Assembly: GCA_947497145.1 (NCBI GenBank)
Contig: CANMFQ010000009.1
Location: 1 to 64,000 of the forward strand
Direction of reading: 5' to 3'
Origin: an uncultured Flavobacteriaceae bacterium
Lineage (GTDB): Bacteria > Bacteroidota > Bacteroidia > Flavobacteriales > Flavobacteriaceae
Length of the DNA: 64,000 nucleotides
Every line of letters begins with the position of its first letter. The stretch's first letter is position 1. The notes under the pieces are model-generated. The model was given only the letters and a program-made list of their open reading frames with translations. It did no database searches and had not been told where the DNA came from. A program made the position numbers and the translations under genes. Below are positions 47,078-55,861 of this stretch, piece after piece.

Positions 47078-47449
47078 ATGTCTGAAAAATCGAAAAAAAT
47101 TATGTATTGGAGTTTAACTGCGGTAATAGCCTTTGTGTTTATAGGCAGTGCAATGAGTAAGATTTTTTCTAACGAAGCCGCTTTGCAAATGACTACTAAT
47201 TTTGGTTTTAATCCTAAAATGCATGCTTTTTTTGGTATCGTAGAACTAGTGAGTGTAATTCTTTTTATCATCCCAAGAACTGGTATTTTAGGAACATTTT
47301 TATTAGTCGCCTACACAGGAGGTGCAATAGCTATATATTTAGAATATAGCGAATCAATTGTTGTACCTTGCCTTGTTCAAATACTTATATGGATAGTAGC
47401 CATATATCGCTTCCCTGAATTGAGAAGTAGAATTATGAGTAATAAATAG
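47078..47449 (+). CDS. DoxX-family membrane protein
   Basis: A 123-residue protein with four hydrophobic helices (about 10-26, 43-61, 66-86 and 96-110), the DoxX layout. Segments IGSAMSKIF and HAFFGIVELVSVILFIIPRTGILGTF fit the family. DoxX-like proteins are membrane parts of oxidoreductases; this one's role is unknown. It is followed 10 bases later by the pirin gene. Confidence 0.85.
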   Translation: MSEKSKKIMYWSLTAVIAFVFIGSAMSKIFSNEAALQMTTNFGFNPKMHAFFGIVELVSVILFIIPRTGILGTFLLVAYTGGAIAIYLEYSESIVVPCLVQILIWIVAIYRFPELRSRIMSNK

Positions 47450-47459
47450 AAAACCAAGG

Positions 47460-48197
47460 ATGTTACAAAAAATCAACGCCAGTGCATTATTAGGGCACGG
47501 ACCCATAAAAGTATTTTATCCGGGCATGGCCATGGGCGATAAAGAAGATTCAGGTTTAGCCAGTATTGGCAGAATAGACCATGCTGTTTTTGAAGGAAAT
47601 AACGTAATAGCCATGCATCCACATGTAAATGATGAGATTTTGACCTACCTACGAAGCGGTCATGTGGAACATATAGATAGCGAAGGCTACAAAAAAGACC
47701 TCAACAATACAAGGTTGATGTTGATGAATGCTGGGCGTGCATTCTCTCACGAAGAAAAAATCATTGATAAAGGCGAACCCTTAGAAGGACTACAGCTATT
47801 TATTCGTCCTAAAACTAAAGACCTGAAACCAGCGGTTACCTTTTTAGATTTACAAAACACCTTTAGTCTAAACCAGTGGCGATTAATTGCTTCTCCCGAA
47901 GAAAAAACAACGCTCCAGTTTAGTAGTCAGACCTATATTTATGATGTGAGAGCTGATACTGATACTACGTTACAATTACCAAAATTACCTAACGAAAACC
48001 TCACCTGCTTGCTGTATGTTTTTAATGGTGCTGCAACAGTAAATGATGACATTTCACTATTAAAAAAAGATAGTGTACTTATAAAAAATGAAGCTGTTCA
48101 TATAAAAACAAATGAAACCACTGACTTGGTACTGTTTGTTACCAATGAAGATGCCGAATATTTTGACGGGGGTATGTTTAGTGGAAATAAGTTGTGA
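47460..48197 (+). CDS. Pirin-family protein
   Basis: A 245-residue bicupin. The N-terminal cupin carries the metal site MHPHVNDEILTYLRSGHVEHIDS and later FSHEEK, matching the His-x-His and Glu/His pattern of pirins. Some bacterial pirins are quercetinases or redox-linked regulators. It is likely co-transcribed with the DoxX gene 10 bases upstream. Confidence 0.9.
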   Translation: MLQKINASALLGHGPIKVFYPGMAMGDKEDSGLASIGRIDHAVFEGNNVIAMHPHVNDEILTYLRSGHVEHIDSEGYKKDLNNTRLMLMNAGRAFSHEEKIIDKGEPLEGLQLFIRPKTKDLKPAVTFLDLQNTFSLNQWRLIASPEEKTTLQFSSQTYIYDVRADTDTTLQLPKLPNENLTCLLYVFNGAATVNDDISLLKKDSVLIKNEAVHIKTNETTDLVLFVTNEDAEYFDGGMFSGNKL

Positions 48198-48279
48198 GCC
48201 ATTTGTGCCCTTTTCTTATACTGGTTTTTAGTGTTTATAGCTTTTAGTTGAACGCCCTATAAAGGCAACCCATAGTGCA

Positions 48280-48357
48280 GGCAAAGCAGCAGGCGCAATC
48301 AACAGGGCCATCATGTTGGGTTGTGTTGAGCATACGAAGGGGTAGTTGTTAGCAAAT
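48280..48357 (-). repeat. Cassette-end repeat after gene 1, with 12-base arm
   Basis: On the minus strand, just past the stop of the 48363 gene, ATTTGCTAACAA is followed by a 71-base block that matches 49599-49669 at 58 positions (shared AACATnATGGCCCTGTTGA and GCTGCTTTGCC). The 12-base arm is the exact reverse complement of the arm before the same gene (49422-49433). The flank ends before the pirin gene. Confidence 0.75.
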
Positions 48358-48362
48358 GTTAT

Positions 48363-49406
48363 TTATTCAATTATTTCAATGCTATACTTATACTTCCTGA
48401 TGTCTTTCTTATTCTTTTTAAAATCCGTCATTTTCTCTTTTTCAAGAAGTCCATCTTTGTTGTATTCATAAATCATTTCAGATGTTTTTTGTAAGTTCGA
48501 TGTAATTGGAACTATTAGATTGCCATTGTATTCTGTCTCGTAAACCGAAACTTTAATCAAGTAATCGTCTTGGTCATATTCGTAATGACGAATGTTTAAA
48601 AACCCTCTTCTTTCCGAATATTCTGTCTTTGTGTTCTTATCTTGATTTTTTGAATTAGCAAACCGATAAACCGAAGTTACTTCTCCATTTCTGAAATTCT
48701 TTATTTCCGTTGTTTCAGAGTTTTGTTCGAAAGTGCTATTTATTTCTCTTTTGGTTTCATCATTACTAGTCCCAACAACTTTCTTAAAAGTTTCATCTCC
48801 ATTTGAGTTGTATAGAAAAGAAGTCACAATCGTGTCACGATAAATTTTACTGTACTCTTTTTTCTCGATTGGTTTGTTTTGAGAGTTAAGTATTTCTGTA
48901 TAAACTTTTATTTTAGGTGATGAAATGATTTTTTCAACTTCTTTCGAACTCTTTAATTGCTTAAAATTTTTGAACTTTGAAATGTAAGCATAGGCATTAG
49001 TATTCTTCTTGAAATCTTTTGATTCTGGATATTCTTGAGTAGATAATGTTTTCGTTACTGGATTTTGTTCATATTCATAAGTGTAAATTGACAAGCCTGC
49101 ATTTGAATTAAAATCATATCGTTTTACAATTCTACCATCTTTGTCATATTCATTTGCGTAAATAAATCTATGAGGTTCTTTCCATTTGAAAAAAGGTGGA
49201 ATTTCGGTTTCTCGGTAGTCAAATATGATTTTGTTTTCAGTGTTGAATTCAAGAATTTTCTTTAATTGTCTCTTTTCAGTTTGGATAATTCGGTAAGCTG
49301 ATTTGGGCGGTTCTTTTAGTTTAAATTCAATGCGGTTGAAAGCAAACTGTCCGAAAGAACTCGAACAGATTAGTAAGATTAATATGGTAAGAAAATATTG
49401 TTTCAA
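48363..49406 (-). CDS. Hypothetical secreted protein in cassette-like unit 1
   Basis: The open frame begins at a TTG (49451) inside the flanking repeat, but TTG at 49406 (read as MKQYFLTILILLICSSSFGQ) gives a proper signal peptide, so I place the start there (347 residues). No ATG is available near this point. The rest has imperfect beta-strand repeats such as YEYDKDGRIVKRYDFN, YEYEQN, FLYNSNGDETF and YEYNKDGLLEKEK, like YD-type or MORN-like repeats. The function is unknown. Conserved repeats flank it on both sides. Confidence 0.7.
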   Translation of the reverse strand: MKQYFLTILILLICSSSFGQFAFNRIEFKLKEPPKSAYRIIQTEKRQLKKILEFNTENKIIFDYRETEIPPFFKWKEPHRFIYANEYDKDGRIVKRYDFNSNAGLSIYTYEYEQNPVTKTLSTQEYPESKDFKKNTNAYAYISKFKNFKQLKSSKEVEKIISSPKIKVYTEILNSQNKPIEKKEYSKIYRDTIVTSFLYNSNGDETFKKVVGTSNDETKREINSTFEQNSETTEIKNFRNGEVTSVYRFANSKNQDKNTKTEYSERRGFLNIRHYEYDQDDYLIKVSVYETEYNGNLIVPITSNLQKTSEMIYEYNKDGLLEKEKMTDFKKNKKDIRKYKYSIEIIE

Positions 49407-49421
49407 ATTATCATTTTTAAT

Positions 49422-49680
49422 ATTTGCTAACAATTGTATAGCCGTATTCAAGTACGTATATTTCTTTTTTAGTAGAACTAATCTAAGGTTTTTATACCAC
49501 TTTTAGCCAAGAGAAATACTTGATTGCTAGCTAAACTAGATTTATCCATTTGCAAATCAATGTAAAATGTATCGCAATGGCATAGCAATCTCTTGAGTGG
49601 CAAAGCAGCTAGTTCAGTCAACAGGGCCATTATGTTGAGTTGTGCCGAGCATATGAAGGCTTGGTTGTTGTAGGTAGGCT
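49422..49680 (-). repeat. Composite repeat between the two cassette-like genes
   Basis: On the minus strand this runs from the arm after gene 2 (49665-49680) through the 3' block (49599-49669), then an unconserved middle, to the 5' block (49429-49503) and the arm before gene 1 (49422-49433). The 5' block matches 50244-50318 at 61 of 75 positions, with AAAAAAGAAATATACGTACT identical. Arms on the two sides share only the AACAA/TTGTT core, as in sites that join two different cassettes. Confidence 0.75.
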
Positions 49681-49686
49681 TTTTAT

Positions 49687-50205
49687 TTAGATTTCACCTC
49701 TGTGTTTTTCAGCATATTTTCGATATAGTTTCCTCATAGAACCATCTGGATAATTTGAAAATTCTCTATCAAGCTTACTCATTTCTTTTTCTGAATTTTC
49801 ATTAGAACTTTCAAAAAAACAACTTCCATCTTTAGGTAATAATTCAATTGCCTTTTTTATGATTTCAGATGATTTAGTTGCTCCAATCTCATTTAAAGAT
49901 TTTATTACGCGTTCTTTTTGTTCAGGAAACCATTCTTGTAAAAAGCTTAAAATACTATCAGCTTGTCCAGCATTTTCCAAATGCATACACAGAAATAAAT
50001 TCAGTTCAACAGGGTTTAAAGAGTCACGATTTTTGTCAAATCTATTCACAAGAATTTGATGTAATGCAACAGAAAAATCAGAGTCATCATCTAATGAATA
50101 TAGACTTTTTAAATCCTCATTTTCTACAATTTCGCCTCTCTGTTCTAATTCATTTTGGACCTCGTTTGACATCCAAGAAAGTCTGTTAAAAGAATCTTTT
50201 TCCAT
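49687..50205 (-). CDS. DMP19/DUF4375-like protein in cassette-like unit 2
   Basis: A 172-residue soluble acidic protein. The segment LHQILVNRFDKNRDSLNPVELNLFLCMHLENAGQADSIL, then LNEIGATKSSEIIKKAIELLP and LDREFSNYPDGSMRKLYRKYAEKH, follows the DUF4375 (DMP19) pattern. The function of this family is not established. Start ATG at 50205 lies 28 bases inside the flanking arm. Confidence 0.75.
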   Translation of the reverse strand: MEKDSFNRLSWMSNEVQNELEQRGEIVENEDLKSLYSLDDDSDFSVALHQILVNRFDKNRDSLNPVELNLFLCMHLENAGQADSILSFLQEWFPEQKERVIKSLNEIGATKSSEIIKKAIELLPKDGSCFFESSNENSEKEMSKLDREFSNYPDGSMRKLYRKYAEKHRGEI

Positions 50206-50232
50206 ATTTATAATTCGAAATTTTGTTTTTAC

Positions 50233-50318
50233 GGCTTACCTACAACAATTACACATCCGTACACAAGTACGTATATTTCTTTTTTACGATTACTAAACTA
50301 AGGCTTTTCTACTACTTT
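50233..50318 (-). repeat. Cassette-end repeat before gene 2, with 16-base arm
   Basis: On the minus strand a 75-base block (50244-50318) leads into TTGTTGTAGGTAAGCC (50233-50248). That arm is complementary to the arm after the same gene (49665-49680) at 14 of 16 positions, and differs from the arms of gene 1 after the shared TTGTT. No further gene lies between here and the AraC gene at 50512; the gap of 306 bases is otherwise empty. Confidence 0.75.
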
Positions 50319-50511
50319 CAACGTATTTACAGCTACCAATATCATTGAAGTTCAGTTACTTTAGCAAAAAGCCGTACACTAGCGTAATCATCGTTGTTAA
50401 AAAAATAACTCGTATGGGCAAGGCAATTGGTAACCAAAAAAATCAACATATTACGAAGTAGTATTCAACTGGATAACGTTGAACAACTACATGGAATTAA
50501 ACATTTTTAGC

Positions 50512-51615
50512 TTACTGGTTTTCTGCCTTCTTATATTGTATGGGCGTTATTCCTATTTGCTTTTTAAAAAGTGTGTTAAACGTACTTTTAGAGCCAAAAC
50601 CACCTTCGTAAGCCACTCCTTCCATACTTAAATGTTGTTTTTTGGGGTTTTTAAGAAGCGCTTTGCAATGCGCTAATCTAAACATATTGATGTAAGCATA
50701 AAAATTTACATTATGATGTGTATTGATTACAAATGATAGAATGTGTGTTCGCGTATTTAACTTTTCGGCTAAAAGTGCGAGTGAAAGATTTTTATTTAAA
50801 AATGGTTTTTCTTCTATCATTAATTTATCAAGCTTATTGGCGATTTCAAGTGCAAGATTTTCATCAATAAGTGCTTCTTTTTTAAGATCACTTTTGGAGA
50901 ACGATTCATCTTCTTCTGGTAGCTGCTGTGTTGGTATTACATCAAATATTTCTCTTTGCTGAACAATATGGAAACCACAATAAAACAAAATAATGAATAA
51001 CACCCCGTTGGAAAAAGATACAGCGTAATTTTCTTCTGAACTCATTTCAAAAACTAAATAAATTATAAGCAATAAAGGAAAAACAAGCAGTAAACGATAC
51101 AACCAATCTAGGGTAACTCCTTGCTTATTAGCGTGAAGTTTTAAAACAGTTTTTCTATGACGCAAAAGCATTTTTATCACAATACAGAATGTGGTTACAA
51201 AACATATAATGAAGGCTATTATAAAAACAACATCTAACATTTCGTAGCTGTTTTCTAAAAATGTCAGCGTGGTTTCGGTACTATTTAAAAGCATCAAAAC
51301 CATAGTCACCACTATAAAAGGTACAAACACTACATAATGTTTTTTTATGAAATGTTTAGGTGCATTTACAAAGTGATAAACTGAGAGGTAAAGAAATGCA
51401 GGAATAAGAAACTTGATACTTTCATTGACAACATCTACAACAAACCATTCTTCAAAAAAATATTCACCAAGTAAGGAAAGTGTAATCATTACTGATACGA
51501 CACCAAAAAGAATGGCCAAATAACGATTCGCACTTTTGTTAATGCTATAGCTTAATGAGAAGGTTACAAATGAAAGCATTAAGACTGCTCCAATTTGAGT
51601 AAAATAAAATTCCAT
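50512..51615 (-). CDS. AraC-family regulator with seven-helix membrane domain
   Basis: A 367-residue protein. The N-terminal 215 residues hold about seven hydrophobic segments, a membrane sensor domain. The C-terminal part (about 265-365) is an AraC DNA-binding domain with NLSLALLAEKLNTRTHILSFVIN and GVAYEGGFGSKSTFNTLFKKQIGITPIQYK. This architecture is common in Bacteroidota. The signal and target genes are unknown; the DoxX-like gene is divergent from it. Confidence 0.9.
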   Translation of the reverse strand: MEFYFTQIGAVLMLSFVTFSLSYSINKSANRYLAILFGVVSVMITLSLLGEYFFEEWFVVDVVNESIKFLIPAFLYLSVYHFVNAPKHFIKKHYVVFVPFIVVTMVLMLLNSTETTLTFLENSYEMLDVVFIIAFIICFVTTFCIVIKMLLRHRKTVLKLHANKQGVTLDWLYRLLLVFPLLLIIYLVFEMSSEENYAVSFSNGVLFIILFYCGFHIVQQREIFDVIPTQQLPEEDESFSKSDLKKEALIDENLALEIANKLDKLMIEEKPFLNKNLSLALLAEKLNTRTHILSFVINTHHNVNFYAYINMFRLAHCKALLKNPKKQHLSMEGVAYEGGFGSKSTFNTLFKKQIGITPIQYKKAENQ

Positions 51616-51740
51616 ATTATTTTGAACTTATCTACTTTTAAAAAAGTATTCAATGTAGTCTTTTTTTTATTGTTTTTGAATTTTTGTTTCATTACGGTTT
51701 TTTCAAAATGAAGGTCAACAAAGTAATTGCGTATTCTATT

Positions 51741-51755
51741 TTTGAGGTAATTTTA
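51741..51755 (+). promoter_or_regulatory. TTTGAGGTAATTTT motif before the DoxX-like gene
   Basis: This 14-base word recurs exactly at 53010-53023 in front of the AraC gene at 53064. It ends in a weak -7 box (TAATTTTA). It may be a promoter or regulator-binding site shared by the two genes. Confidence 0.35.
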
Positions 51756-51843
51756 AAAACAAACAGGTTTTTTAATGCATGATGAGAGTGTAACAACTAC
51801 CTTCATCATCTATATTAAACTGATTAAATACAAAACAACAGTT

Positions 51844-52200
51844 ATGCAATACCCGTGGCATCTTTACCTTATGGCCGGCATGTACATTTTTGCAGGCATC
51901 ATGCATTTTATAAAACCCAAAGCTTATCTGCGTATTATGCCTCGTTATTTACCCAGCCCCAAAGCACTGGTATTTTGTAGTGGTGTTATTGAAATACTTT
52001 TGGGTATTGGCTTGTGTTTTTCAGAAACCAAAAACCTAGCTATTTATGGCATTATAACAATGCTTGCCATTTTTTTAGTAGTTCATTTTTATATGCTCTC
52101 AGGCGAAAAAGAAGGCGCTGGCATACCAAAATGGATATTGATACTGCGCATACCGCTGCAATTTTTGCTCATGTGGTGGGCTTATTACTACCATTCCTGA
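51844..52200 (+). CDS. DoxX-like membrane protein
   Basis: The frame is open from 51775, but ATG at 51844 (MQYPWHLYLMAGMYIFAG) begins a four-helix DoxX-like protein of 118 residues, with GIMHFIKPKAYLRIMPRYLP and FCSGVIEILLGIGL. Its C-terminus runs WKILILRIPLQF-like to WAYYYHS. The function is unknown. It is divergent from the membrane AraC regulator. Confidence 0.85.
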   Translation: MQYPWHLYLMAGMYIFAGIMHFIKPKAYLRIMPRYLPSPKALVFCSGVIEILLGIGLCFSETKNLAIYGIITMLAIFLVVHFYMLSGEKEGAGIPKWILILRIPLQFLLMWWAYYYHS

Positions 52201-52203
52201 GGA

Positions 52204-52240
52204 CAAAAAAAAATCCCGTAAGCACATAGACTCACGGGAT
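52204..52240 (-). terminator. Terminator between the DoxX-like and hypothetical genes
   Basis: ATCCCGT and ACGGGAT, extended by GAG/GC pairs, form the stem. On the minus strand a run of nine T follows. It ends the minus-strand gene at 52261 and lies next to the DoxX-like stop. Confidence 0.85.
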
Positions 52241-52260
52241 CCAAACTCAACTCATACCAA

Positions 52261-52845
52261 CTATTTTACAACTACATTTTTATAGTAGGTACCTGTACCA
52301 TTGCTCACTACAATAGTGTAACTCCCCTTGTAGATAGTGTCAAAACTAAAAACCTTTTCAACAACTATTTCATTTGTTATAGTTTCTTTAAAAAGAACAT
52401 GGTCATTACTACCAATCACTTTAAATTGTACTGGAGTTTTATCAAGATTCAATAAATTAACAAACAATTTTTTGTCTGTATTTTTAAAGACTGGCTTTGC
52501 AACTTCTTTAAATTCGTCAATAGTAACCGCATCATCGTTTAAATCTATGGTGTAAATAACTTTTTTAAGTGCATTTTCAACTTTCAAGAAAAAACGTCCG
52601 TTTTCAAGCTGACTTAAATCAAAACGTTTTGAATAGGTTAGCTGATTTGAAATATGCTCTGTAAAAAACTCGTTCCCAACTTCATCAGAGAGAATAATAG
52701 TAGCATCTTTCATAGGCGTTTTCATGGTAAAAGTTACTTTTTTACCAGAGTTTGAGGTAAGATTCAAGGTAGGTGTTGATGCTTTACTGATAGCTGCAAC
52801 AAACATTAAGGCAATCACTGTTGTTAATTTCATTACTTTTTTCAT
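52261..52845 (-). CDS. Hypothetical secreted beta-rich protein
   Basis: A 194-residue protein with a signal peptide (MKKVMKLTTVIALMFVAAISKAS). The rest is predicted to be mostly strands, with two similar halves (PTLNLTSNSGKKVTFTMKTP... and KLFVNLLNLDKTPVQFKVIG...), like a pair of Ig-type or DUF3244-like domains. No enzyme motif is seen. A terminator follows directly. Confidence 0.75.
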   Translation of the reverse strand: MKKVMKLTTVIALMFVAAISKASTPTLNLTSNSGKKVTFTMKTPMKDATIILSDEVGNEFFTEHISNQLTYSKRFDLSQLENGRFFLKVENALKKVIYTIDLNDDAVTIDEFKEVAKPVFKNTDKKLFVNLLNLDKTPVQFKVIGSNDHVLFKETITNEIVVEKVFSFDTIYKGSYTIVVSNGTGTYYKNVVVK

Positions 52846-53016
52846 CGCTTTTGTTTTTACATCTGACTTAGGGCAGACTGGTTAGTAAATTAATGCACCA
52901 CAAAGGTAGTAGGCTTACACCTCAGCGACTACGCCCCTTTTTTCATATTTATGTGTTATTTTAACAGCATATATATTAAGAAATAGTTAACAAGGTAATT
53001 TAAAACATATTTGAGG

Positions 53017-53024
53017 TAATTTTG
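53017..53024 (+). promoter_or_regulatory. -7 box of the AraC gene, TAATTTTG
   Basis: TAATTTTG fits TAnnTTTG, 40 bases before the chosen start at 53064. It forms the end of the 14-base motif shared with 51741. Confidence 0.45.
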
Positions 53025-53063
53025 CAATGTTTTGTTCGTTGTATCAAAAATGATTTTACGAGT

Positions 53064-53948
53064 ATGAAGAATAAATTAATAAAACAGAAACCTGCCTTTG
53101 AAGTTATTGAACCTAGCTTTGGTCAGTCTTATCTGTATCAAAAATTTGACGCTTCAACCAATAACAAAAATGCTGTTTGGCACTACCACCCCGAAATTGA
53201 ATTGGTTTATGTGAATGGTGGTTCAGGAAAACGACAAATTGGTAGCCATGTTTCTTATTATTCAAATGGCGATTTAATCTTAGTAGGTAGTAATCTTCCC
53301 CATTGTGGCTTTACTGATAAGTTGACCAATAACGAAAGTGAAACCGTAATACATATGAAGCATGATTTTTTGGGTAATGATTTTTTCAATATTCCTGAAA
53401 TGAAAAAAATTCAATCACTTCTTGAAATATCAAAAGGAGGTATTGCTTTCTACGGAAAAACAAAGCGTAAAATTGGCGAAAAAATAGAAGTACTGGAATA
53501 TCAATCAGATTTTCATCGCCTACTTTCCATCTTAAATATTTTAAATGAGCTTGCCAATTCTAAAGAATTTAAAGTATTAAACGCTGAGGGCTTTGCCATG
53601 GAAACAGAAGTAAAAGATAATGACCGTATCAATATCGTGTTCAACTATGTAAAAAGTAATTTTAAGGAAGAAATAACGCTAGATGAAATTGCCGATTTGG
53701 TGAGTATGACAGTACCTTCATTTTGTAGGTATTTCAAAAAAATAACAAACAAAACCTTTACCAAATTTGTAAATGAATATCGGTTAGTGCACGCATCAAA
53801 ACTATTGGCTGAACAGCCTATGAGCATCACCGATGTTTGTTTTGCTAGCGGATTTAATAATTTTTCGCATTTCAACAAATCATTCAAAGCGTTTACGGGG
53901 CAAAATCCGTCACAGTATCGCAATCAACTGAAAAATGTACTTACCTAA
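53064..53948 (+). CDS. AraC-family regulator with cupin sensor
   Basis: The frame is open from 53022, but ATG at 53064 (MKNKLIKQKPAFEVIEP) is downstream of the likely promoter; this gives 294 residues. An N-terminal cupin (WHYHPEIELVYVNGGSGKRQIG, LVGSNLPHCGF) senses a ligand. The C-terminal AraC domain has EITLDEIADLVSMTVPSFCRYFKKITNKTF and ITDVCFASGFNNFSHFNKSFKAFTGQNPSQYR. Its stop and the alkB start overlap by one base (TAATG), so it may control or share transcription with alkB. Confidence 0.9.
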   Translation: MKNKLIKQKPAFEVIEPSFGQSYLYQKFDASTNNKNAVWHYHPEIELVYVNGGSGKRQIGSHVSYYSNGDLILVGSNLPHCGFTDKLTNNESETVIHMKHDFLGNDFFNIPEMKKIQSLLEISKGGIAFYGKTKRKIGEKIEVLEYQSDFHRLLSILNILNELANSKEFKVLNAEGFAMETEVKDNDRINIVFNYVKSNFKEEITLDEIADLVSMTVPSFCRYFKKITNKTFTKFVNEYRLVHASKLLAEQPMSITDVCFASGFNNFSHFNKSFKAFTGQNPSQYRNQLKNVLT

Positions 53949-54547
53949 TGAAACAACTCTTTCCTGAGAAACAATCGCTACAACTTCCGGATAGCGACCT
54001 AATCTACTTCCCAAATTTTTTAAAATTTGATGTGGCCAACACCTATTTTAACACCTTTAAAACAACAACACCTTGGCAGCAAGATAATATCAAAGTATTT
54101 GGTAAAGTCTACCCCCAGCCCCGACTTACTGCCCTATACGGAAATAATGGAAAGCCCTACACCTACTCAAATATCACCATGCAGCCACATCCGTTTACCA
54201 AAGCACTTTTGGCCATTAAACAAAAAATAGAAAAAGAAACCACCGCCCATTTTACCAGCTGCTTAATGAATTATTATAGAGATGGTAACGACAGTAATGG
54301 CTGGCATGCCGACAATGAAAAAGAATTGGGTGAAAATCCCATTATTGCATCGATCACCTTGGGGCAAGAGCGTTTTTTTCACCTCAAACATCGTAAAAAC
54401 AAAGCCATGACCTACAAACTACTGCTAGCGCACGGCAGCTTATTACTGATGCAGGGCGAAACCCAACACCATTGGTTACATCAAATACCAAAAACTAAAA
54501 AACCCATTGGAGAACGTATTAACCTTACTTTTAGAGTCATTATCTAA
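53948..54547 (+). CDS. alkB: AlkB-like 2-oxoglutarate/Fe(II) dioxygenase
   Basis: A 199-residue enzyme that removes alkyl groups from damaged DNA bases. Iron ligands are H120 and D122 in GWHADNEKELG and probably H178 in HQIPK. The 2-oxoglutarate Arg lies in GERINLTFR. ASITLGQERFFHL is typical. It is coupled to the AraC gene by a one-base overlap, reminiscent of the ada-alkB pairing, although this regulator has no Ada methyltransferase domain. Confidence 0.9.
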   Translation: MKQLFPEKQSLQLPDSDLIYFPNFLKFDVANTYFNTFKTTTPWQQDNIKVFGKVYPQPRLTALYGNNGKPYTYSNITMQPHPFTKALLAIKQKIEKETTAHFTSCLMNYYRDGNDSNGWHADNEKELGENPIIASITLGQERFFHLKHRKNKAMTYKLLLAHGSLLLMQGETQHHWLHQIPKTKKPIGERINLTFRVII

Positions 54548-54740
54548 ACCTAAAAAATATATGACTACTACTGTGCCCCATTTTTGTCTTTCTTTTCCCC
54601 TTTACTATCGTTAAAAAATCAATCTGTAGGTACAACTATACAAATTTCTTTGTGACTAGGTAAACAATAAACTTCGTGAAATTTTCGCATTTAAATATGG
54701 AAGGAGTAAGACAATTGGCAGTGACGACACTGGTAGAAAT

Positions 54741-54774
54741 AAAAAATCGATTCTTGGTGAAGAATCGATTTTTT
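54741..54774. terminator. Bidirectional terminator between convergent alkB and nuclease genes
   Basis: AAAAAATCGATTCTT and its exact complement form a 15-base stem around GGTG, with A- and T-runs at both ends. It lies about 195 bases past alkB and 170 bases past the nuclease gene. No gene was found in the rest of 54548-54941. Confidence 0.8.
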
Positions 54775-54941
54775 AATACCCTATTGCAGTGCTAGTTACT
54801 GTCTTTAACATTGGGGGCACAATGCTAATTTCCTCGCTTCTAACGCTAACAAAATAACTTCAAATCATATGCCAAGGTATATAAATTCGTTAAAGAAATA
54901 TTTTCTTAGATAAAAGGTTATTATCGTATCAGTCAAATTGA

Positions 54942-55724
54942 CTATTTAAACACTTCATTAAGCACTTTGGCTAAGCGCAACCCTCCTTTTTGCAGTTGTT
55001 TTTCTACTGTACTCCACCAAACATAGCTGTACCGATACCGCAAATTTTCGCCCACTTCAACCGAAGTATACAGTTTGGCTGCCAAATCTTGTGACTCTTC
55101 AACCCAATCATACACCGTACCCTGCTGTATTGCTTTTTTTTGTTTTTTAGATAAACGTGGTAGGTTGGCGGCAAGTTCGGTATAACTCATATTGTAAGCG
55201 TCAATCATATGAGAATCCCATACGCGATGAAGATTACTCCCCTTACCAAACCACTGTACTTGTATGTCATTACCTCCCTTGTCTTCCTTTCGTCCTACAT
55301 GCATAGGCTGGTGTAAATCACCCACCAAATGCACCAAAAATTTTAAATAAAAAACCTTGTCTGCCCTACTTGACTTTTCATCCTTTAATATCGCCACACA
55401 ATGTTGAATACCCATGACTACATCACCGTATTCGCTAGGCTCAACATCAGTATATTTTTTGTCTAACGGAAAATTCACATAATGCCAAGCGCTAAATTTC
55501 TTATATGCCGCATCTGCTTTAATATCATCACCAAAAGTAGATACCAAGGCCAAACTTTGCCCGTTCAGTAATTTATCAATACCCCTTTTAGCCTTTCTGG
55601 TAAGGTGTTGTTGCGCAACTTCACCTGTAGTACGATGTCCCGTTTTTGACCAAAACATATCATTAGCAAAACTGCATTGCAACATAAAAAAGATGGCTAG
55701 TATTGTTATTGTTTTCATTTTCAT
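54942..55724 (-). CDS. S1/P1-family nuclease
   Basis: A 260-residue secreted zinc-dependent nuclease. The signal peptide (to about residue 20) is followed by FWSKTGHRTTGEVAQQHL, the Trp and His of the N-terminal zinc site. Other metal ligands lie in FLVHLVGDLHQPMHVGRKEDKGGNDIQV and SNLHRVWDSHMID. The family cuts single-stranded DNA and RNA and removes 3' phosphates. It is a single gene. Confidence 0.92.
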   Translation of the reverse strand: MKMKTITILAIFFMLQCSFANDMFWSKTGHRTTGEVAQQHLTRKAKRGIDKLLNGQSLALVSTFGDDIKADAAYKKFSAWHYVNFPLDKKYTDVEPSEYGDVVMGIQHCVAILKDEKSSRADKVFYLKFLVHLVGDLHQPMHVGRKEDKGGNDIQVQWFGKGSNLHRVWDSHMIDAYNMSYTELAANLPRLSKKQKKAIQQGTVYDWVEESQDLAAKLYTSVEVGENLRYRYSYVWWSTVEKQLQKGGLRLAKVLNEVFK

Positions 55725-55861
55725 CAGGTATCTCTATTTTTTAAGGCAGCAGTATTTTCAAAAAAAATCCTAATCTGAAAATAAACCGTAACTATGGGTC
55801 AAAAGTAGAAAATGAACTTTAATCTATTGTTAACAGCATGGCAATTTTATTTTTAAAACCC

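Noticed and set aside
48280-50318. Classical integron
   Set aside because: No integrase, no exact RYYYAAC/GTTRRRY core sites and only two units, so the region is reported as cassette-like only.
54707-54810. Short frame starting ATG GAA GGA before the alkB-nuclease terminator
   Set aside because: It would read straight through the perfect terminator stem; the hairpin explains the sequence better.
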